From Dichotomocladium elegans (Eukaryota > Mucoromycota > Mucoromycetes > Mucorales > Lichtheimiaceae): a stretch of DNA of 64,000 nt. Below the pieces are notes generated by a model. The model was given only the letters and a program-made list of their open reading frames with translations, was not told the origin of the DNA and made no database searches. The DNA is taken from positions 806,001 through 870,000 of the forward strand of contig JAIXMN010000001.1 in the NCBI GenBank assembly GCA_025716815.1, written 5' to 3'. How positions within the stretch are numbered: position 1 is the stretch's first letter; every line of letters begins with the position of its first letter. Positions 10,454 to 23,583 of this stretch are shown here, piece after piece. The position numbers were made by a program, and so were the translations under genes.

Positions 10454-12886
10454 TTTCTTGTTATACGGAGAGAGAGAAAGAAAATGAAAATTTGGTCGGG
10501 CCCTATTTAAAGTAATGTCAACGCGGCTGCATGAAAGAATCGAGCCAATCCGCTTATGGCAAGTTTCGACATAGCCACTCATGTGGACCAATGGGAATAT
10601 ATTCAAACCCTATTGTCCAAATGGAGAATATTTTCCAGTTCCAGTCAACCAATCATTGGTCTATTCCTATTTCTACTTTCTGCTCCCCCCTCCCTTCTCC
10701 TCCTCCCCGATCTCCCTCTTCGTCAGGAACCCGATATGGATTTACCCATATGGTGATAGATGCTGCAGGGTGTTCCCACCCTGGAACTTTGGCAAAAGAT
10801 AATGCGGATGATCCGTGTACAGCTGTTCGGAGGAATCTAACGAGGCGTTCGTAAAACCATCAATACATCGACAGGAAAGCCCCAGTATGATGGTCAGTGA
10901 TATGTCTATGTCCATACAAAACACAAGTTTGGGAATTTGAAATGAGCGAACACGGAACTTGTTTGTCCTGTATGCAGCTGTAAATGAGCTATCTCCAAGT
11001 ATGCACGCTGGATGGTTTTCTCCAACACACACATGCTCCTCTTGTCCTCCCTTAAAATAAGATGATCACATAACCTGGTGTATATGTGGATTACACCATT
11101 ATAAGCCATAGATTTTTGATCTTTCATTTTGTAGATCAGTGCGTCTACTACATAGCAGCAGAGGCACGTTGCTCAAAGATGTAATCATTCCGGCCATTTT
11201 ACAAACTAAACCGGAGGCAAAAAAAAAAATTACTGATGCCCGAGAGAGAGTGCGTGTGTGAGGCGAAGATACCAAATGGGCGGTCTTTTCCATTAGTTCT
11301 CGTCCTTGAACAAGCTGAATTTTCCATAGCGAACTTTTCATGATGGTGGTGTAAATGAATGCCGTTACTATCGTTCTATGTGGCGAGATGATGACGCATA
11401 CGATCCATCTGCAACTCGTAAAAGATCTGTCTCATAATCGATATCTATCCGAGGCAAGAGATCTGCTCTTAAAACCTTACATATCGGGATAAGACACAAA
11501 GATGGACTTGTGCACAGAGATAACAACTGCCGCACAAAAAGCGCGGTAAGGCCACCTCTACAAAAAGCACCATATTTCCTTGTCTTTTGATCCTTCTTCC
11601 TTTCATTTCCGCAACGTAATATATCTGCGTAGGTCCGTCTTGCAACAGGCACATTTCGAAACGAAAAGGATATGGGTATTCTCATGAAGTAGGTTTTACG
11701 TACGTGCGCGCAATTGCACTATTTACATTGACCCCGACAAGGTCAGATTCTTCAAGCTGGTGATTGAGAAGATATTGAGTACAGAGAAAGAAAGCAGCTG
11801 CGTAGGAATCCATGTCCGTTCAGCTTAGTGATGGACATTGAAATATGAAAATGAGCCTGACAGTGTTTTTAGAAACGAATGCAGCGTGTTATCGTATATG
11901 GTGATCGGTTGATCTGATACTGGCCACAAACAGTAATGACCCATCATGCGATATAAGCGTTAAGCGGATCCATCTTCAACGATATACTCACAAAGGAGGA
12001 GAGCTCCTATAGACTCATAAAGAAAGATTCGTTTCGCGACATGTACATTGCCTATTCATAGATCAGCCATGGTGCAACACCCAAGGTACAAATGCTCATA
12101 CACATCACTGAAAGCCTATTGGGAATTAATGCCACGGTTGGCAGGATATAAAACGCTAGACAGCGTGTTGGAACGTTCCACCATAGGATTAAACAAAAAT
12201 GGAACTCCCGGAAGATGTTTTCCGTATTATGACAGACAGAATCCTACACGGGTCATCTCTTACTGAGCAGATGCTGTTGATTAGCAGGCCCACTCAAGTT
12301 ACGGTGGCAAAATTTGTATCCGACCTCATTGCGGTTGCTTCCTGGAATGAAACCCTACCTCATCAAAAGTATTCTACTTAGCCATCGACAACGAGGACAG
12401 TGGCAAACTGTGCCGCGCTTTATCTTCGTGATTTTCTAGATGAAACCATGATCTGAACGCAATGCCGTTTCCCGCCTTGCCACCCCCTCCCCGCGCCCTG
12501 TGCAGCAATTTCCTATTTAGGACGAACTGGGGTAATGAACGAACCCAGGACCCATCAGCGCGCCTTTTTCTCTTACTTCCGGTTCGCCCATCTCCATACC
12601 ACATTATATGATTCACTTGCCTGCGTAACTCTTTATAAAAGGGCTGGCACCTCGCACATTCACACTCACACATTTACGCTCACACGCTCTCTCTTTTCTC
12701 TTTCTCTTTCTCTCTCTCTTTCTCTTTCTCGCGCGCACGCGGTGTGTCTCACTTTCTTTTCCTTCTTCTGGTTATCTCTTTCGCATCGTACCTGTTTTCC
12801 TACCTCTAAACGACACCGACGCCGACGCCGACGCCAACTACGCCGACAACATCATACCCAACACCTTCTATTATCTATTACACATT
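10454..12886. other. Gene-poor interval
   Basis: About 2.4 kb without a gene I can support. It holds the dehydrogenase promoter, a scrap of Tc1-like transposase (11690-11860) and, next to the ArfGEF start, a TATA box (12634-12640) and a CT-rich leader (12683-12733). A 60-codon frame at 12199-12381 begins MELPEDVFRIMTDRI, faintly like an F-box, but is too short to call. Confidence 0.5.
11690..11860 (+). pseudogene. Tc1-like transposase N-terminal scrap
   Basis: The plus-strand reading DPDKVRFFKLVIEK...GIHVRSA matches the DNA-binding N-terminal segment of the Tc1-like elements at 16 and 48 kb (DHDKVRFFKMMF...). Nucleotide identity to those copies is visible around GACAAGGTCAGATTCTTCAA. Only about 130-170 bp remain and a stop follows. 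It belongs to a slightly different subline from the two larger copies. Confidence 0.6.
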
Positions 12887-15536
12887 ATGGCTGGTTCCAG
12901 CGATGGGTCATCCCAAGTAACTATGCAGCAAAGTAGGAGCACAACCACGCGATCGCACCCGACCCTATTCAAAGATCAGCTCCAGCTACTCGACTTTACT
13001 GGAGACGCTATTGACATGGCGCTCAGGTAAAAATTCTACAGCGGAATGTTCGTTCAGCTACATGAAATTCTGCAATCTGATCGACGACGCTTGGCTTATG
13101 CGTACTTGCTTATACAGGAAGCTACTCTCGAAAGTACAGCTACCTAAGGAAGCACAGCAAATTGATCGTGCTATGGAAGATTTTGCAAAGCGATATCATG
13201 AATGTAATCCGGACCTAAATGATTCAGCTGGTATGATTTGGATAAACAGGGCGAAAAAAAAGGGAAGGATGGGCTAATGGAGATAGGGGATTGTTTTCTC
13301 ATGTACCGGGGGTCCCATTAGACGCAGTCTACGCAGTCGCTTTTTCTGTACTGCTGCTACATACAGATGCGCACAATAAGAACGTGCGTCAGAAGATGAA
13401 CAAGGAAACATTTATCATGCGTACCAAAATCATCGAAGGTGGTGAAAACGTCCCATCGGAAACACTCGATGTAAGTTCGGCCCCTGTGAAGAGAACGACT
13501 TTTTTTCCTGCTGTGAGACGCAGAGCATTAACGCGCTCTTTGCGTAGATCATGTACGATAACATCGTGTCCGCGCAATTCACCTACGCTGAAGGCGACGA
13601 CGAGAACGCGAGAGCAAGAACTCCTGAACGGTCGACATCGTGGCTCGGGCGGCTTGCACGAAGTGACTCGGGAAGCGGTCTAGCCTCCGTAAGTATTTGA
13701 GCGATGATGTAGAACTTGCACTCACACCATAAAAGGCAAGCGTGATTGAGGATTTTTATCCGAAGCTTGTGCAAATCTTACCAGCTGAGAACACATTTTG
13801 CTACAAGAGGACCCATCGACCAGTCAATATCGTCGAGGCGCACATGGCATTCCATAACGCCGTTCCCTTGAAACTCGGAGGTGTTAGGAGTAAGCATAGC
13901 AACTTGAATCATGAGCCAACGTACACAGTTCGGGTGGCCAAAGCTGCGGTACTCGAACGCAAATATGACATGTTGCCGGGTGGAAAAAAGGCGACTGCTC
14001 GGGGCTGGCGCCCGTTTGGTGTAGTTCTGAGCGGAAGCCAAGTCATCTTCTTTTCAGATATTAGTGCGTTTGAATCCTGGCTTGCGGAAGATAAACATCA
14101 TCACCGCCGCCACCAGGGGTTATCCACAGCCTCGTCTTCGACCATAGATTCAAACATTAATGCGTCATTCACATCACAGCAGTCGCTTGCCGCTGCAACA
14201 GCTGTTTCGGCTACTACCTCCATAACGATACCCTTCTTATCCCCTGTTTCCTCGACACTGTTACGCCCGGTCCAGATCATCTCGCTCGCTAACGCGGTAT
14301 GCATCTATGACGAATCTTATACCAAGTATCCCCATGTGTTTCGGCTAAGTACGGGCGACGGTCAAATATTCTTTCTACGAGCCAAGAATGATGCTGAGCT
14401 CGATGACTGGATGCTGAAGATTAACTATGCAGCAACGAGCAAAACCACGGACGTGCGACTCAGGCCTCCGCGCCACATTCGATCGGTATCTGAGCGAACT
14501 AAACGTGAGGACGCAATCAAAGTAAGGATAAAGAAAAAATGTGAGAAGAATCACAGTGGTACTTAGCAGTTGTGGCATTTTTTATCCACGTTAGGCTAAT
14601 ATTGTGACCATGTCACAGCGATTGATTGAATGTGAAAAGTCACTCAAAAAAGATCTACAACTGCGGCGGAATTTGGTGACGCTTGTGCCGCTCCAGAAAT
14701 CAAGCAGGGATCGTATTCTCTTTTTTGCAGAGACAGTGGGCAAACATATCCAAACCAAGCGACTGATTATGCAGCAACTCGAATGCTACCGAGAGTTCCT
14801 CGAGGTGGCGCTCCTCTCGGGGTCTTCGCGTAAGATATCAACACCGCTTCAGCTAAATCTCCCGGCGGCGAGTGCCATAAGTGGTGCAGGACGGCGGTCT
14901 CATCTTGGTATTGCAGCGTCAGGGCGATCGGCCACATCGCCGTTGCTCTTGCCAGTGCAGAAGGATCATCTCAGCAACACTCCAACTTCGGCAAGCCCGG
15001 TGTCTTTGACGGAAGAATGGGATGATGATAAGGATGCAACCAGGGTGGAAGAGTCCAGCACAATGACCACCACAAACCGCCGGTTGTCATGTCCACCGAT
15101 ACCACCCTTCCCATTTACTCTTACGCCCGCAACAGGGCCAAAACCAGATGTCGAATCTTCATCAGGCGCAGGAGAAGAAGGAGAAGACGGCGAGTGCGTC
15201 AGGGAGGACAAGACGGACAAGAGCGTTGCGTTTGATGTTCCGCTATCAGTGCCAGTGCCATCTGTTTCAGCCTCGACAGGGAACCGTAACAAGAAGACAA
15301 GTGCAAAATGGATGCGCCGAAGAAGCAGCAGTAATCCTGTCAAGTTTGGTCGGGAGCGAAGTAGCTCAGAGGCGTCATCAGTACGTGACGAGGATGATGA
15401 GTTGACCATTGTCAATATAGTTAATGACGACGACATTGTGGTCGAGGAAGAAGAAGAACAAGAAGAAGAATCGGACGACGATGATAAGAACAGCAGTGAT
15501 GATGTTGAAGCTCATTTAGAAAAATGGACGCTGTAA
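12887..15536 (+). CDS. ArfGEF with Sec7 and PH domains (EFA6/Yel1-like)
   Basis: Six exons: 12887-13026, 13118-13230, 13322-13470, 13548-13688, 13736-14521 and 14595-15536; 756 residues. The Sec7 part contains LDFTGDAIDMALRK, the catalytic glutamate finger in LPKEAQQID (Glu about 58), the ECNPDLN turn and FSVLLLHTDAHNKN. It should load GTP on an Arf GTPase at a membrane. A PH domain follows from about residue 250, with GWRPFGVVLSG and HVFRLSTGDGQIFFLRA...W, and a Ser/Thr/Ala-rich insert inside it. A helical segment (residues ~440-520) precedes a disordered acidic tail. Sec7 followed by a split PH is the EFA6/PSD and Yel1 layout. The start is the first ATG behind a TATA box and CT-rich leader, but it leaves the first helices of Sec7 missing. 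Confidence 0.87.
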
Positions 15537-15789
15537 TCAATACCCCCCTCCTCACTTTTTTTTTTGTTTGTGTTCTTTAATGAATACAAAAGTAAGCTTC
15601 GTTTCATTATAGATGAAGTGGCACAGCGTTCCTATGTAATACATGATCTTTGAAAATAAAGAAGAGGATGACATAAAATGTAGTATGATCTGCCTCCATC
15701 CTTGGGTGGTGAAATTCATTCGTTTGACTGATAATAACAAGCTTTTAGGGTTGCTTGCGCCGGCGAGGAAAATTATGACGCATATAAAG

Positions 15790-17357
15790 TGAAATAAAAT
15801 GCCGCATGGATAAGAAAGCCGGAGACATACCCGTTCGTCAACAGAAAACACCAGCCCCCTTCTTACTCTTTTATTTACCCCAAAGATACCTAGATGTACC
15901 ATTGCGGTACCAATGGTGGAACAGGGAGGAAAGGAAGGATCCGGAGCTGTTGAGCGTCGACGGCGGAAGGGTTGGAGGAAGGAAGGAGGATGGACGACGA
16001 CAACACCAGCAGCAGAAGCAAGACAAGCAAAGCACCTCGACGAAGCCATGTTGGGAGACCTGCGCGGCTGCAGCCAAACCACGGTCCCACCCAAAGCCCA
16101 TACCCCTTCTCCTCTCGAGGCACCTGAGTTGGGCTGATATCGTTATCTGCAGAGGATCCGTGATATTAGAAGGTTGCAGAATGCAGCAAGGGTAACCTAT
16201 TGCTCTTGACAGCTAACCCAAACTGCTCAATCAGATTGAGTTGACACAACTATCGTGCAAGATAAGCACATTGATATCCTCGACACTCGATGTATTTAGG
16301 GGTATCTTCGGCCTCATGGATAGGTGCATTATCCATTACCAAATAATGGCCCTTTGTATCGTTATACTTATCCATCTCGTTCATCGTAGCCTTGAGGAAA
16401 CTGAGATAATGTCCAGTTACAGTTCCTCTGCTCGCAACTTTAGATTGGCCTGCCCTCTTTCTTTTCTTGGTTGGCGGGTGCAGGGGTCTCAAGCTACATT
16501 GAATGATGCCTGGTGCTGAGATGACTCCCACGGTTGCGGTTGTCTTTGGTATTGTGAACACTGCAGGAGTTTCCTTTCTTGGACCATGCCATGTTGCATT
16601 TCGTATCAAAGTCGATGTCGGTCCTGTCCCATCTGCACACCAAGCCAAGGCGTCTTTGAATCTTACGCAGCACAATTCCTGTCTACAGGCTGAAACCGAC
16701 TCAATTTCAATGACATGTTGCATTCGTTTTTTTATCAATCGATGGAGCAGTTGCTCCATCCGCTGCTCTAGGATAATGGATGGGATCTCATCAACGCATT
16801 CTAAAATAATGCTCTTATGCTCTTTATTGAGAATACGGACGACCCGCTCTCGTTAGGTTCCGTAAAGATGCTGTCAGGAGACCTTGTCGTATTGCAATTT
16901 CCATCGTTGGGCTGAACGAACATGGACACCTAGCAGGCTGAAGCACTCGAGGCCTTCTCAAACATCATTTTGAAGAATCTGGCCCTTGTCATGGTCAGTG
17001 TATCCTGTGTAACTGCGCTTGATCCCTGCTTCTTTCACCCGAACGTCTGTATCCTTTTCGCTTGGGAATGTGTGTGGTAGTAAGATCAGAGTCATCTTTG
17101 CAAAGATATGATAAGCAGATTATAAGTGCGAGAACATATGGATGGCAGAGAGTACATTTCTTCATCAACAAATACGCTCATCAACGACTTGATCTTCGCC
17201 AACTTTGTAAAAAGAAAAAAACAGGTTGCTCATTCCAGAATGTAAAGTGTATAAAAGAGAAAGAGTCAAAAGGGAAGAGATAGATTTGCCAAGCAACATG
17301 TTTCCGTGGATATATGCGACATTCGATTTGTCGTGATCCTGCGACTTCAGAACTGGC
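15790..17357 (-). mobile_element. Decayed Tc1/mariner-like element, copy 1
   Basis: Transposase-like coding on the minus strand, broken by stops and frameshifts. The clearest piece (16250-16600) reads GHYLVMDNAPIH, the second Asp block of the DDE/D domain, preceded by YLSFLKATMNEMDKY. An upstream piece reads YTDHDK-like, the DNA-binding part. The element aligns over its full length with copy 2 (47694-49345, plus strand), including about 300 bp beyond the transposase end. Terminal inverted repeats could not be fixed by eye, so bounds mark where similarity starts and ends. Inactive. Confidence 0.85.
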
Positions 17358-18280
17358 GATTTCAATTTTGGAAAATAGTGTGTATGCGTGTCAGAGGCCA
17401 CGGGACCAAGGAGCAATGGAAACTCCCGGAGACCAACCTTCCCAGTTCATTCAAGTGGATTTTGGTCTGGCCTATGTAACCCTGCTCATTCGAACGGAAT
17501 TTCCCAGTGATGGGTGGCCTTCTTTTGTTTTCTTTTGGGGCCGCAATCGGGAAGCAAGCCCACCACCCTGCGGTGGACTTTTAGATGCTTTAGTTGCCCG
17601 TATTCATTTCTAAAGAACAAAACCATCCGTACGTTGAGCCCACACGGATTTAAAGGAATGGCCGTTTCCGTCTACGATGCCATGAGGAAATAGAGAGGCG
17701 TAAGAGTAGTAAGATCATTGAAGTGCCTGAATCTACAGCAATAGGAGGATTGTTTGGCTCACATGAATTCCCAGTTTCGGTGTCGGCGAGTTTTGTCATG
17801 AGCAAAGAATCAAGTCTACTGCGATTCGAGTCCAAGGGCGGGGACGAGTGTTCAATGGATACTCTTTTATCTTGTCAGCGCATGCAGAAAATCTCTAGTG
17901 GTCTGACAGGATCGACTTTATACTATTTCCAGACAACACACGCACACACTGCAGGTTTATTGAGAAGATGAAAGCGCCCTACTATCTCTGAGTTGATCGC
18001 AAAGTTTTCGCCCATAAAATGAAGGTGGGGGAGTGGCTGGCTCACTTTACATGGCATTGTCAAGCTGGGCGGAGAAAGAGCCGATGTCAGGTGGGTGAGG
18101 CAAACGCTGGCCTGTGTATCTGTCATGATTGGGTGCTTGACATGCCCGTGATCGTTAAAGCTGGCGCATCTCAGGAGTGAGAGAAGAAACCTTCCTTTTC
18201 CGACAATACCAAGTCTTTCACACACCCCTTAACTTTTTTTTCTGCTCCTCTTTCTCTTTCTTGCTTTTTTTGTATTCCCA
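17358..18280. other. Interval with an unassigned coding-like frame
   Basis: A plus-strand frame at about 17655-17971 (HEEIERRKSSKIIEVPES onward) has protein-like composition but no start codon. It could be an exon remnant cut by the neighbouring transposon. No homologue recognised. The rest is the upstream region of the STIMATE-family gene, with pyrimidine-rich leader at 18230-18275. Confidence 0.35.
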
Positions 18281-19161
18281 ATGCGCAAAAACGAATCCCA
18301 GTGTCGATTACTCGATGGGTTCGCCATCCTTGTACAACTTACTCTTGTACTGACGGCTCTTTTCGCTTTGTTGGTTAAGCGGTGGCGGGAGCGGCCCCAG
18401 CGGCCCTTTCGAATCTGGTAACGAGCTCACGATGACGACAAACGCTAGCATGATAATGTCTCTCTTATTCTCGTTGCCGTGGTATTAGGACGCTGGATGT
18501 GTCTAAGCAGTTTATTGGTGCTGGGATGGTTCATTTACTTAACCTTGGGATCAGTTACATGGCAAGCCACCAGGATGGGCGAGAGCCCACTAACTTATGC
18601 GTGTGGTATTTCTTGAGTCTGCTCATCGATACGACAGCGGGCATCGTCCTGTTTTGGTTCTGGCTCCGAATGCTAGAGCGGATGGCAATTGCAGTCGACA
18701 AGACAGTGTATCTCGACTCGTACGGTCCACCTCCGCTGCCGTCTATGCTGCAGCAATGGTCGGTTCAGACGAGCCTGTTCCTGATTGCCACGTTACTCAC
18801 CAAGATCTGCATCTATGGTGTCTTCGTGGCCATACCCCAACTGTTTGTATTCGGCGACTGGGTGCTTCATCTCCTCCCAGACGACGCGCACCACCAAGTT
18901 GTGTTTGTCATGTTTGTGTACGTTTCAGATAACGAATGGGGGAAAAAATGTATATAGGCTATCTGAACTTCCTGTGTGTTTTGCATTAGATTTCCATTGG
19001 TGATGAACGCGTTTCAGTTCTGCGTAGTCGATTCCATCGTCAAAGGCACGTCTATGATACCCGAGAAATTCCAGTCATCCAAAAAGTACAGACCATCCAA
19101 AGAAGGATGTTCTCCACTATTACCTCAGCACATAAATGAGAACACTCCATTGATCCTCTAG
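18281..19161 (+). CDS. STIMATE-family membrane protein
   Basis: Three exons, 18281-18417, 18489-18917 and 18990-19161; 245 residues. Around five membrane helices. The family signature follows the first helix: WTLDVSKQFIGAGMVHLLN, then CVWYFLSLLIDTTAGI, and later FPLVMNAFQFCVVDSIVKG. Animal STIMATE/TMEM110 is an ER protein that supports STIM1 at ER-plasma membrane contacts; fungal members are annotated as vacuolar membrane proteins of unknown role. The intron borders restore the conserved W-DVSKQ and V-FP-MNA junctions. The C-terminus is short, ending in an acidic/Pro stretch with a dileucine-like NTPLIL. Confidence 0.82.
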
Positions 19162-19660
19162 GATTGAACGCAGCACACATCCATACATACATTCATGCGC
19201 AGATGCACATATATAGTCATATACACAATCGCACACTTGTAATTTTCTAGTCGCTCTCCCATAGATACATCTATAAACCATGTACATAGCTGACAAAAAA
19301 ATACGTAGTTGATGAAGATGTGAGGATTGGGAGGGGGGCGAGTACAGTACGGCTTTCCTAGACGTTGGCCTGCTTTTTCAGCCTCCTCAATTTCATCCCT
19401 CTCCTGTTTTGATTCCCTTCTCAAAATAGAGATGCATGGCGTGAAGTGCCACGCCTGTTGTCACGCATAGCTTTTCCTTCCCCCTCCCCTCTCCCCCCCC
19501 TCCTTCTTTGATTGCGGCGTGTATGTATACATGGTTCCCGGTCCTGTCTGCATTCACGACAAATAAACATGAAATTTGATCATCATCGATATAGCCATGG
19601 GTACAAGTGAGGATATATGCATATTTAAGGCGGGATGGAATAGAGCGAGTGATGGTGATG
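19162..19660. other. Convergent 3' gap
   Basis: 499 bp between two convergent genes. AT-rich with short CA and C runs. Nothing else seen. Confidence 0.5.
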
Positions 19661-21221
19661 CTATGAATGATGTTGACTGTTGTTTGAATGATTGCCATGG
19701 TTCTCGATGGCTTCCTCGATACGGTGGACGACCTCATTCACGAGGTTGTTACTGCCAATGTGGTGTTCCGGGCTGCTTTGACGCTCACTACTGCTTCTTG
19801 CTTCCGGATCGTCACCATGGTGACTTCTTCCGCTCACGATTTCGGCTTTCTCGTGCGCACGATGGAGGATCCTGGAAAGAATCCCGCCTTCGACACCAAA
19901 GCGTTTCCCCAGATTAAAGAAAAATTGCCATGCAAACGATACGAGAAACAAGAGGATGATGCCAACCATCAGACCGTAAATGCGTCCATCGATTTCGTAA
20001 GCTGCCCGCTCGTGGTGTGGGTTGCGGTCGAAGAGCTGAATCACCCCGGACAGATACCCTATATGTGCAAGGCAGTCGACGCCGACGATGAAAATGAAAG
20101 CGCCGGTGAAGGAGGTCGATTTGAGGATCACATGGCGCTCGGTGAATCGGACCAATGCTGCACATACCACCGCAAGTCCACCGAGAAAGCAATATCTCCC
20201 AATGTCCTTATTGTTATTTCAGAGTGCAGAAAAGTTTTTGTCACCCTGTGTGTGTGCGTGTGTGTACCATACACGAATCTTCCTCACCCTTACATTGACA
20301 ATCACAAGATCTTCACGCCAGAGGAGAATAAACATGCCAAATGTGAATCCGCCCATTGCTATTGCAAATAAGAATAGTTCATGCACACAACAGAGAAATG
20401 GAGAGACCGATATTCCATATTTTAAGCTACATACCTCCTACAAGAAAAGAGCTGACAGACGAGAAATAAGCGTAGAGGATGGCGCCGACAACGGCCACGC
20501 CCGCCGGGACAGCGATCATGGTGATATCATCCCTTGCGTATCCTTCTGCCGGTTTAGCATTGATCAACCCAATCCAAGTGACAAGTCCTGGCGATGGGGG
20601 GTGGGATGGAGTGGGAAAGGGTTGTGACGAGTTTGTTGATCAATAATCCATTTCATTTTTGCAGTTTATCATCATCGCCCTATTCATATGTACCGAATTC
20701 CAAAAAGCCTGTGACAGCCAAGGTTGGTCTGAAGGACTGGAAGCCAAAGATCATGAGATGGATGCCGAGAACAATCAGAATACTTCCAGTGACGCCTAAC
20801 TGGATGGTGATGGTATTGTCACCATATGTATATGCTAAACAGAGGCAAAAAAATAAAAAACACATTCTGAATTCTGTTGTTACTACTACAAAGGTGATTT
20901 CCCCCCCCTCCCCAATGCCCAGTGAACCCACTTACTGGACGTATCAGGAGCAGATTGAGGTGGCAGACCAGCAGGAGGGGTGAAGCCAGGCGGGTTCTCA
21001 GTCGGTGCTGTTGGCAATGGTGCAGTAGGTGGTGCCTCGCTTGATGTTTCTGATGGTGATGCTGTCTTCAAGGACTGCGACGGCGTTGCGATGGCCGTGC
21101 CCGAGCACGGATCGCCAGAGTTACAGGTATTCCAAAACTCACCCCCTGCAGGGCGCGCCACAGCTGGGCGCGCTACTACGGCAAGTGTGACGAACAAGAG
21201 AACAATGAGTTCCGTTCGCAT
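19661..21221 (-). CDS. TM7SF3/TM198-like (DUF4203) multi-pass protein
   Basis: Five exons: 20936-21221, 20694-20834, 20435-20587, 20294-20358 and 19661-20206; 396 residues, all junctions in phase. A signal peptide (MRTELIVLLFVTLAVVARP) is followed by a Pro/Ser/Thr-rich lumenal segment with a Cys pair (CNSGDPC). Seven hydrophobic helices follow, several rich in Gly (TGSILIVLGIHLMIFGFQSF, AMGGFTFGMFILLW, FTGAFIFIVGVDCLAHIGY). The C-terminus is His/Ser/Glu-rich and cytosolic. This layout fits the PF13886 family; its function in fungi is unknown. Family assignment rests on topology and helix motifs rather than on a decisive signature. Confidence 0.72.
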
Positions 21222-21718
21222 TTGAATATAGAGACAGAACGTAAAAAAAAAAAGAGGGAGAATGAGCCAGAAGAGATGAGGAGACAGGGTAAAGAAGAGG
21301 TGATCAAGCAAGAGATTTTTAAATGACAATGCTTTTTGAGGGAAGAATAACAATCTGACCGCCGAATTTGGTCATTATTTGTTTTGGTCCTGAACCGCCT
21401 CCCACCAATCTTCTTTTCATGACATGCAAATGATCCTGATGCTCTCCACACCAAAGTTTCCCCTATAGGTTTCTTCTTACCAAACCCGTAAAAAAAAACA
21501 AAATAGACAGGATATCCTGCAGATCAACCCTTACACGAGATAAGGCCATGCAAAAAAGAACAAAGCGTGCTTGAAAATTTGTATTAAGCATTATTAGTAG
21601 AGTATATTAATTTGTATGAAGCAATGGTCACATGAGCTGTCCCGCAATTCAAAGGTCTTGGGGGGGGTTGCGAGGGTTCTATCATAATGGAAGGGGGTAT
21701 AACGCAAAGGAATCCACT
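21222..21718. other. Upstream/downstream spacer
   Basis: About 500 bp of AT-rich spacer between the 5' end of the DUF4203-type gene and the 3' end of the DUF1206 gene. Only homopolymer runs seen. Confidence 0.5.
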
Positions 21719-23173
21719 TCAATCAGCAAAGCGTGGCGTATGCGTCTGGGCCTTTTCTGGTTCGTGGGCCATCTCTGGTGACACTGGAATGGCCTTTTCT
21801 ATGTCGTCCTTCGAATGCAGAGTTTGCCGGGTTCTCCTGATCAGACGAGCGACACGGTTTCGGAATCTATCATTGTCTTTTGGTGCAAGGGGAGGTAGAC
21901 CGTCGCGTCTATACTGCGCCGCAGCGTCATCATTTTCGTCGATTTCCAGGACATATGTCGGGATGCGGGAAGGCGGTGGTGTTGGGAAGTATTTGTAATA
22001 AGCGTTAGCGATGGCAAATAGGCCGTAGATGATGAGCCCGAGACCGAGTAGGACCATGAAGAACTTGCCGCCTGTGTGGGTGGAGAGTTTACCAATAGCG
22101 GCAGCGATCATGTTGACGTCCCCCGACTCGTTGCGCTTGGCGAGGGAGTCCCAAAAAAATCCTGATAGGGTCCCAAACATGGCTGCCCGCGCGCCGAACC
22201 CGATACGGCCGGCAAAGTTGACGATCCGAGCTTCCCACTTTCGGGCGTCAGGTGCGGACGTCTTGAGATCCGGAATAAAATTGGCCGTGGCGGCGTTGAT
22301 CACCTGTGTCACAAGCGCAATCAGGAAAGCGAGGCCAAAAATACCAACAAAGGCACTGCCTGCCACGGAGTCTGTCCACGACGCCGGGAATTCCTTGCTG
22401 GAAGCGGTATTTTGCTGCTCTTCGCTTGTCTCGTAAATCATCCGGATGAGATAGTAAAGGTAGCCGCAATACACTCCTCCACTGACAATCGGTGAGAGGC
22501 GGTACTTGAAAAAATTGGATCTGGCCGTGCGCGTTGCATCGTAACCCTGACCGGTAATAGCTTCCCAAAACCTGTTTGACAAAAAAAAAAGAGAAACCTT
22601 TTTTAGTCTCTTATTTGGTCGGGCAAAAGCTCACGTTTAAGTCCGGTGATGGTTGGTTTTTACCTCCAGACAAGATATGTGATAAGTCCGATTGCCATGA
22701 CCACAAGAATCGGTCTACCAATCGCGGGGATACCACCAAGCAAAAGAAAAGCGCCCTACGAGATATCAAAGACATTAGTGGTATCATTTGGTTAGTTTTG
22801 CAGAAAAAGAAGGAGATACCTGAGGAGACTCATTTCCCTGACTTCCATTGGGCGTGTAAGCGCCCGTAACATTGGTCATAATAAGAACGCCTATAATACC
22901 GTACACAACGCCTTTGGCAATGAAACCTGAGCGGCCGATAAATCGGACGATCTTGACGTGCTGTGGCCTGACACCGCCTTTGTAAAACGGTAGATTTTTG
23001 GACTTTATCACGATGGAGTACGTGGACGGATGGGTGCTCTTGGCTGCAGTAGCTGCTACACTTGAGTTGGTGACAATTGAAATGTCAGAACTGGAGGACT
23101 GCGCTCGCTCAACGATCAACGCATTTGAAGGACGAGACACAGAACTCATGTCTGCGCCTGAATGTGATGACAT
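21719..23173 (-). CDS. DUF1206 membrane protein
   Basis: Three exons, 22820-23173, 22664-22755 and 21719-22571; 432 residues. Two diverged DUF1206 units are seen, each starting with R-x-G-F-x-A-[KR]-x-x-x-[YF] (RSGFIAKGVVYGIIG and RIGFGARAAMFG), each carrying about two membrane helices and a Gly-rich second helix. A Ser/Thr-rich N-terminus and a charged cytosolic tail flank the core. DUF1206 is best known from bacteria; role unknown. The start at 23173 is the first in-frame ATG, but the frame stays open for about 35 codons upstream to a possible acceptor (TTTAG near 23280), so another 5' exon may exist. Confidence 0.8.
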
Positions 23174-23583
23174 GGAGGGATCGTCGCTTTGCGTGGTTAC
23201 AATGGGTCTGGAATCGTCTTCCTCATGAAAACTTGGTGCTAATGGCGACGTGGAAGCTTCACTGAGCCGGTCGGCTTTCTAAACATCGATAGTGCCAGTA
23301 TGTCGGTGCATGCTCTGGGACATTATACCAAATTCTTTGCGTCTGCTTTATTGTTCTTGTACCTTCGGCTGCCGATGTTCAGACATGAGATGTGGTTTTT
23401 AGTTTCAACTATGAAAGCTGAGCGAGCAAGTGAGAAAGAGAAAGGAAAGGCGGGAGTGGCAAGAATCAAGCATACGTTTTCCAGGTGCTACGAAGGGCCA
23501 ATTACATCATCGAGGAATGAATGACCCAATGCATTGTTCCAGTTTTCTTGTACGACGAAGAATGGGCGTAAGTTTTTCCATAT

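Noticed and set aside
12535..12936. 133-codon plus frame before the ArfGEF
   Set aside because: Low-complexity Ser/Leu/Arg translation of a CT-rich leader containing the TATA box; it overlaps the true start in another frame.
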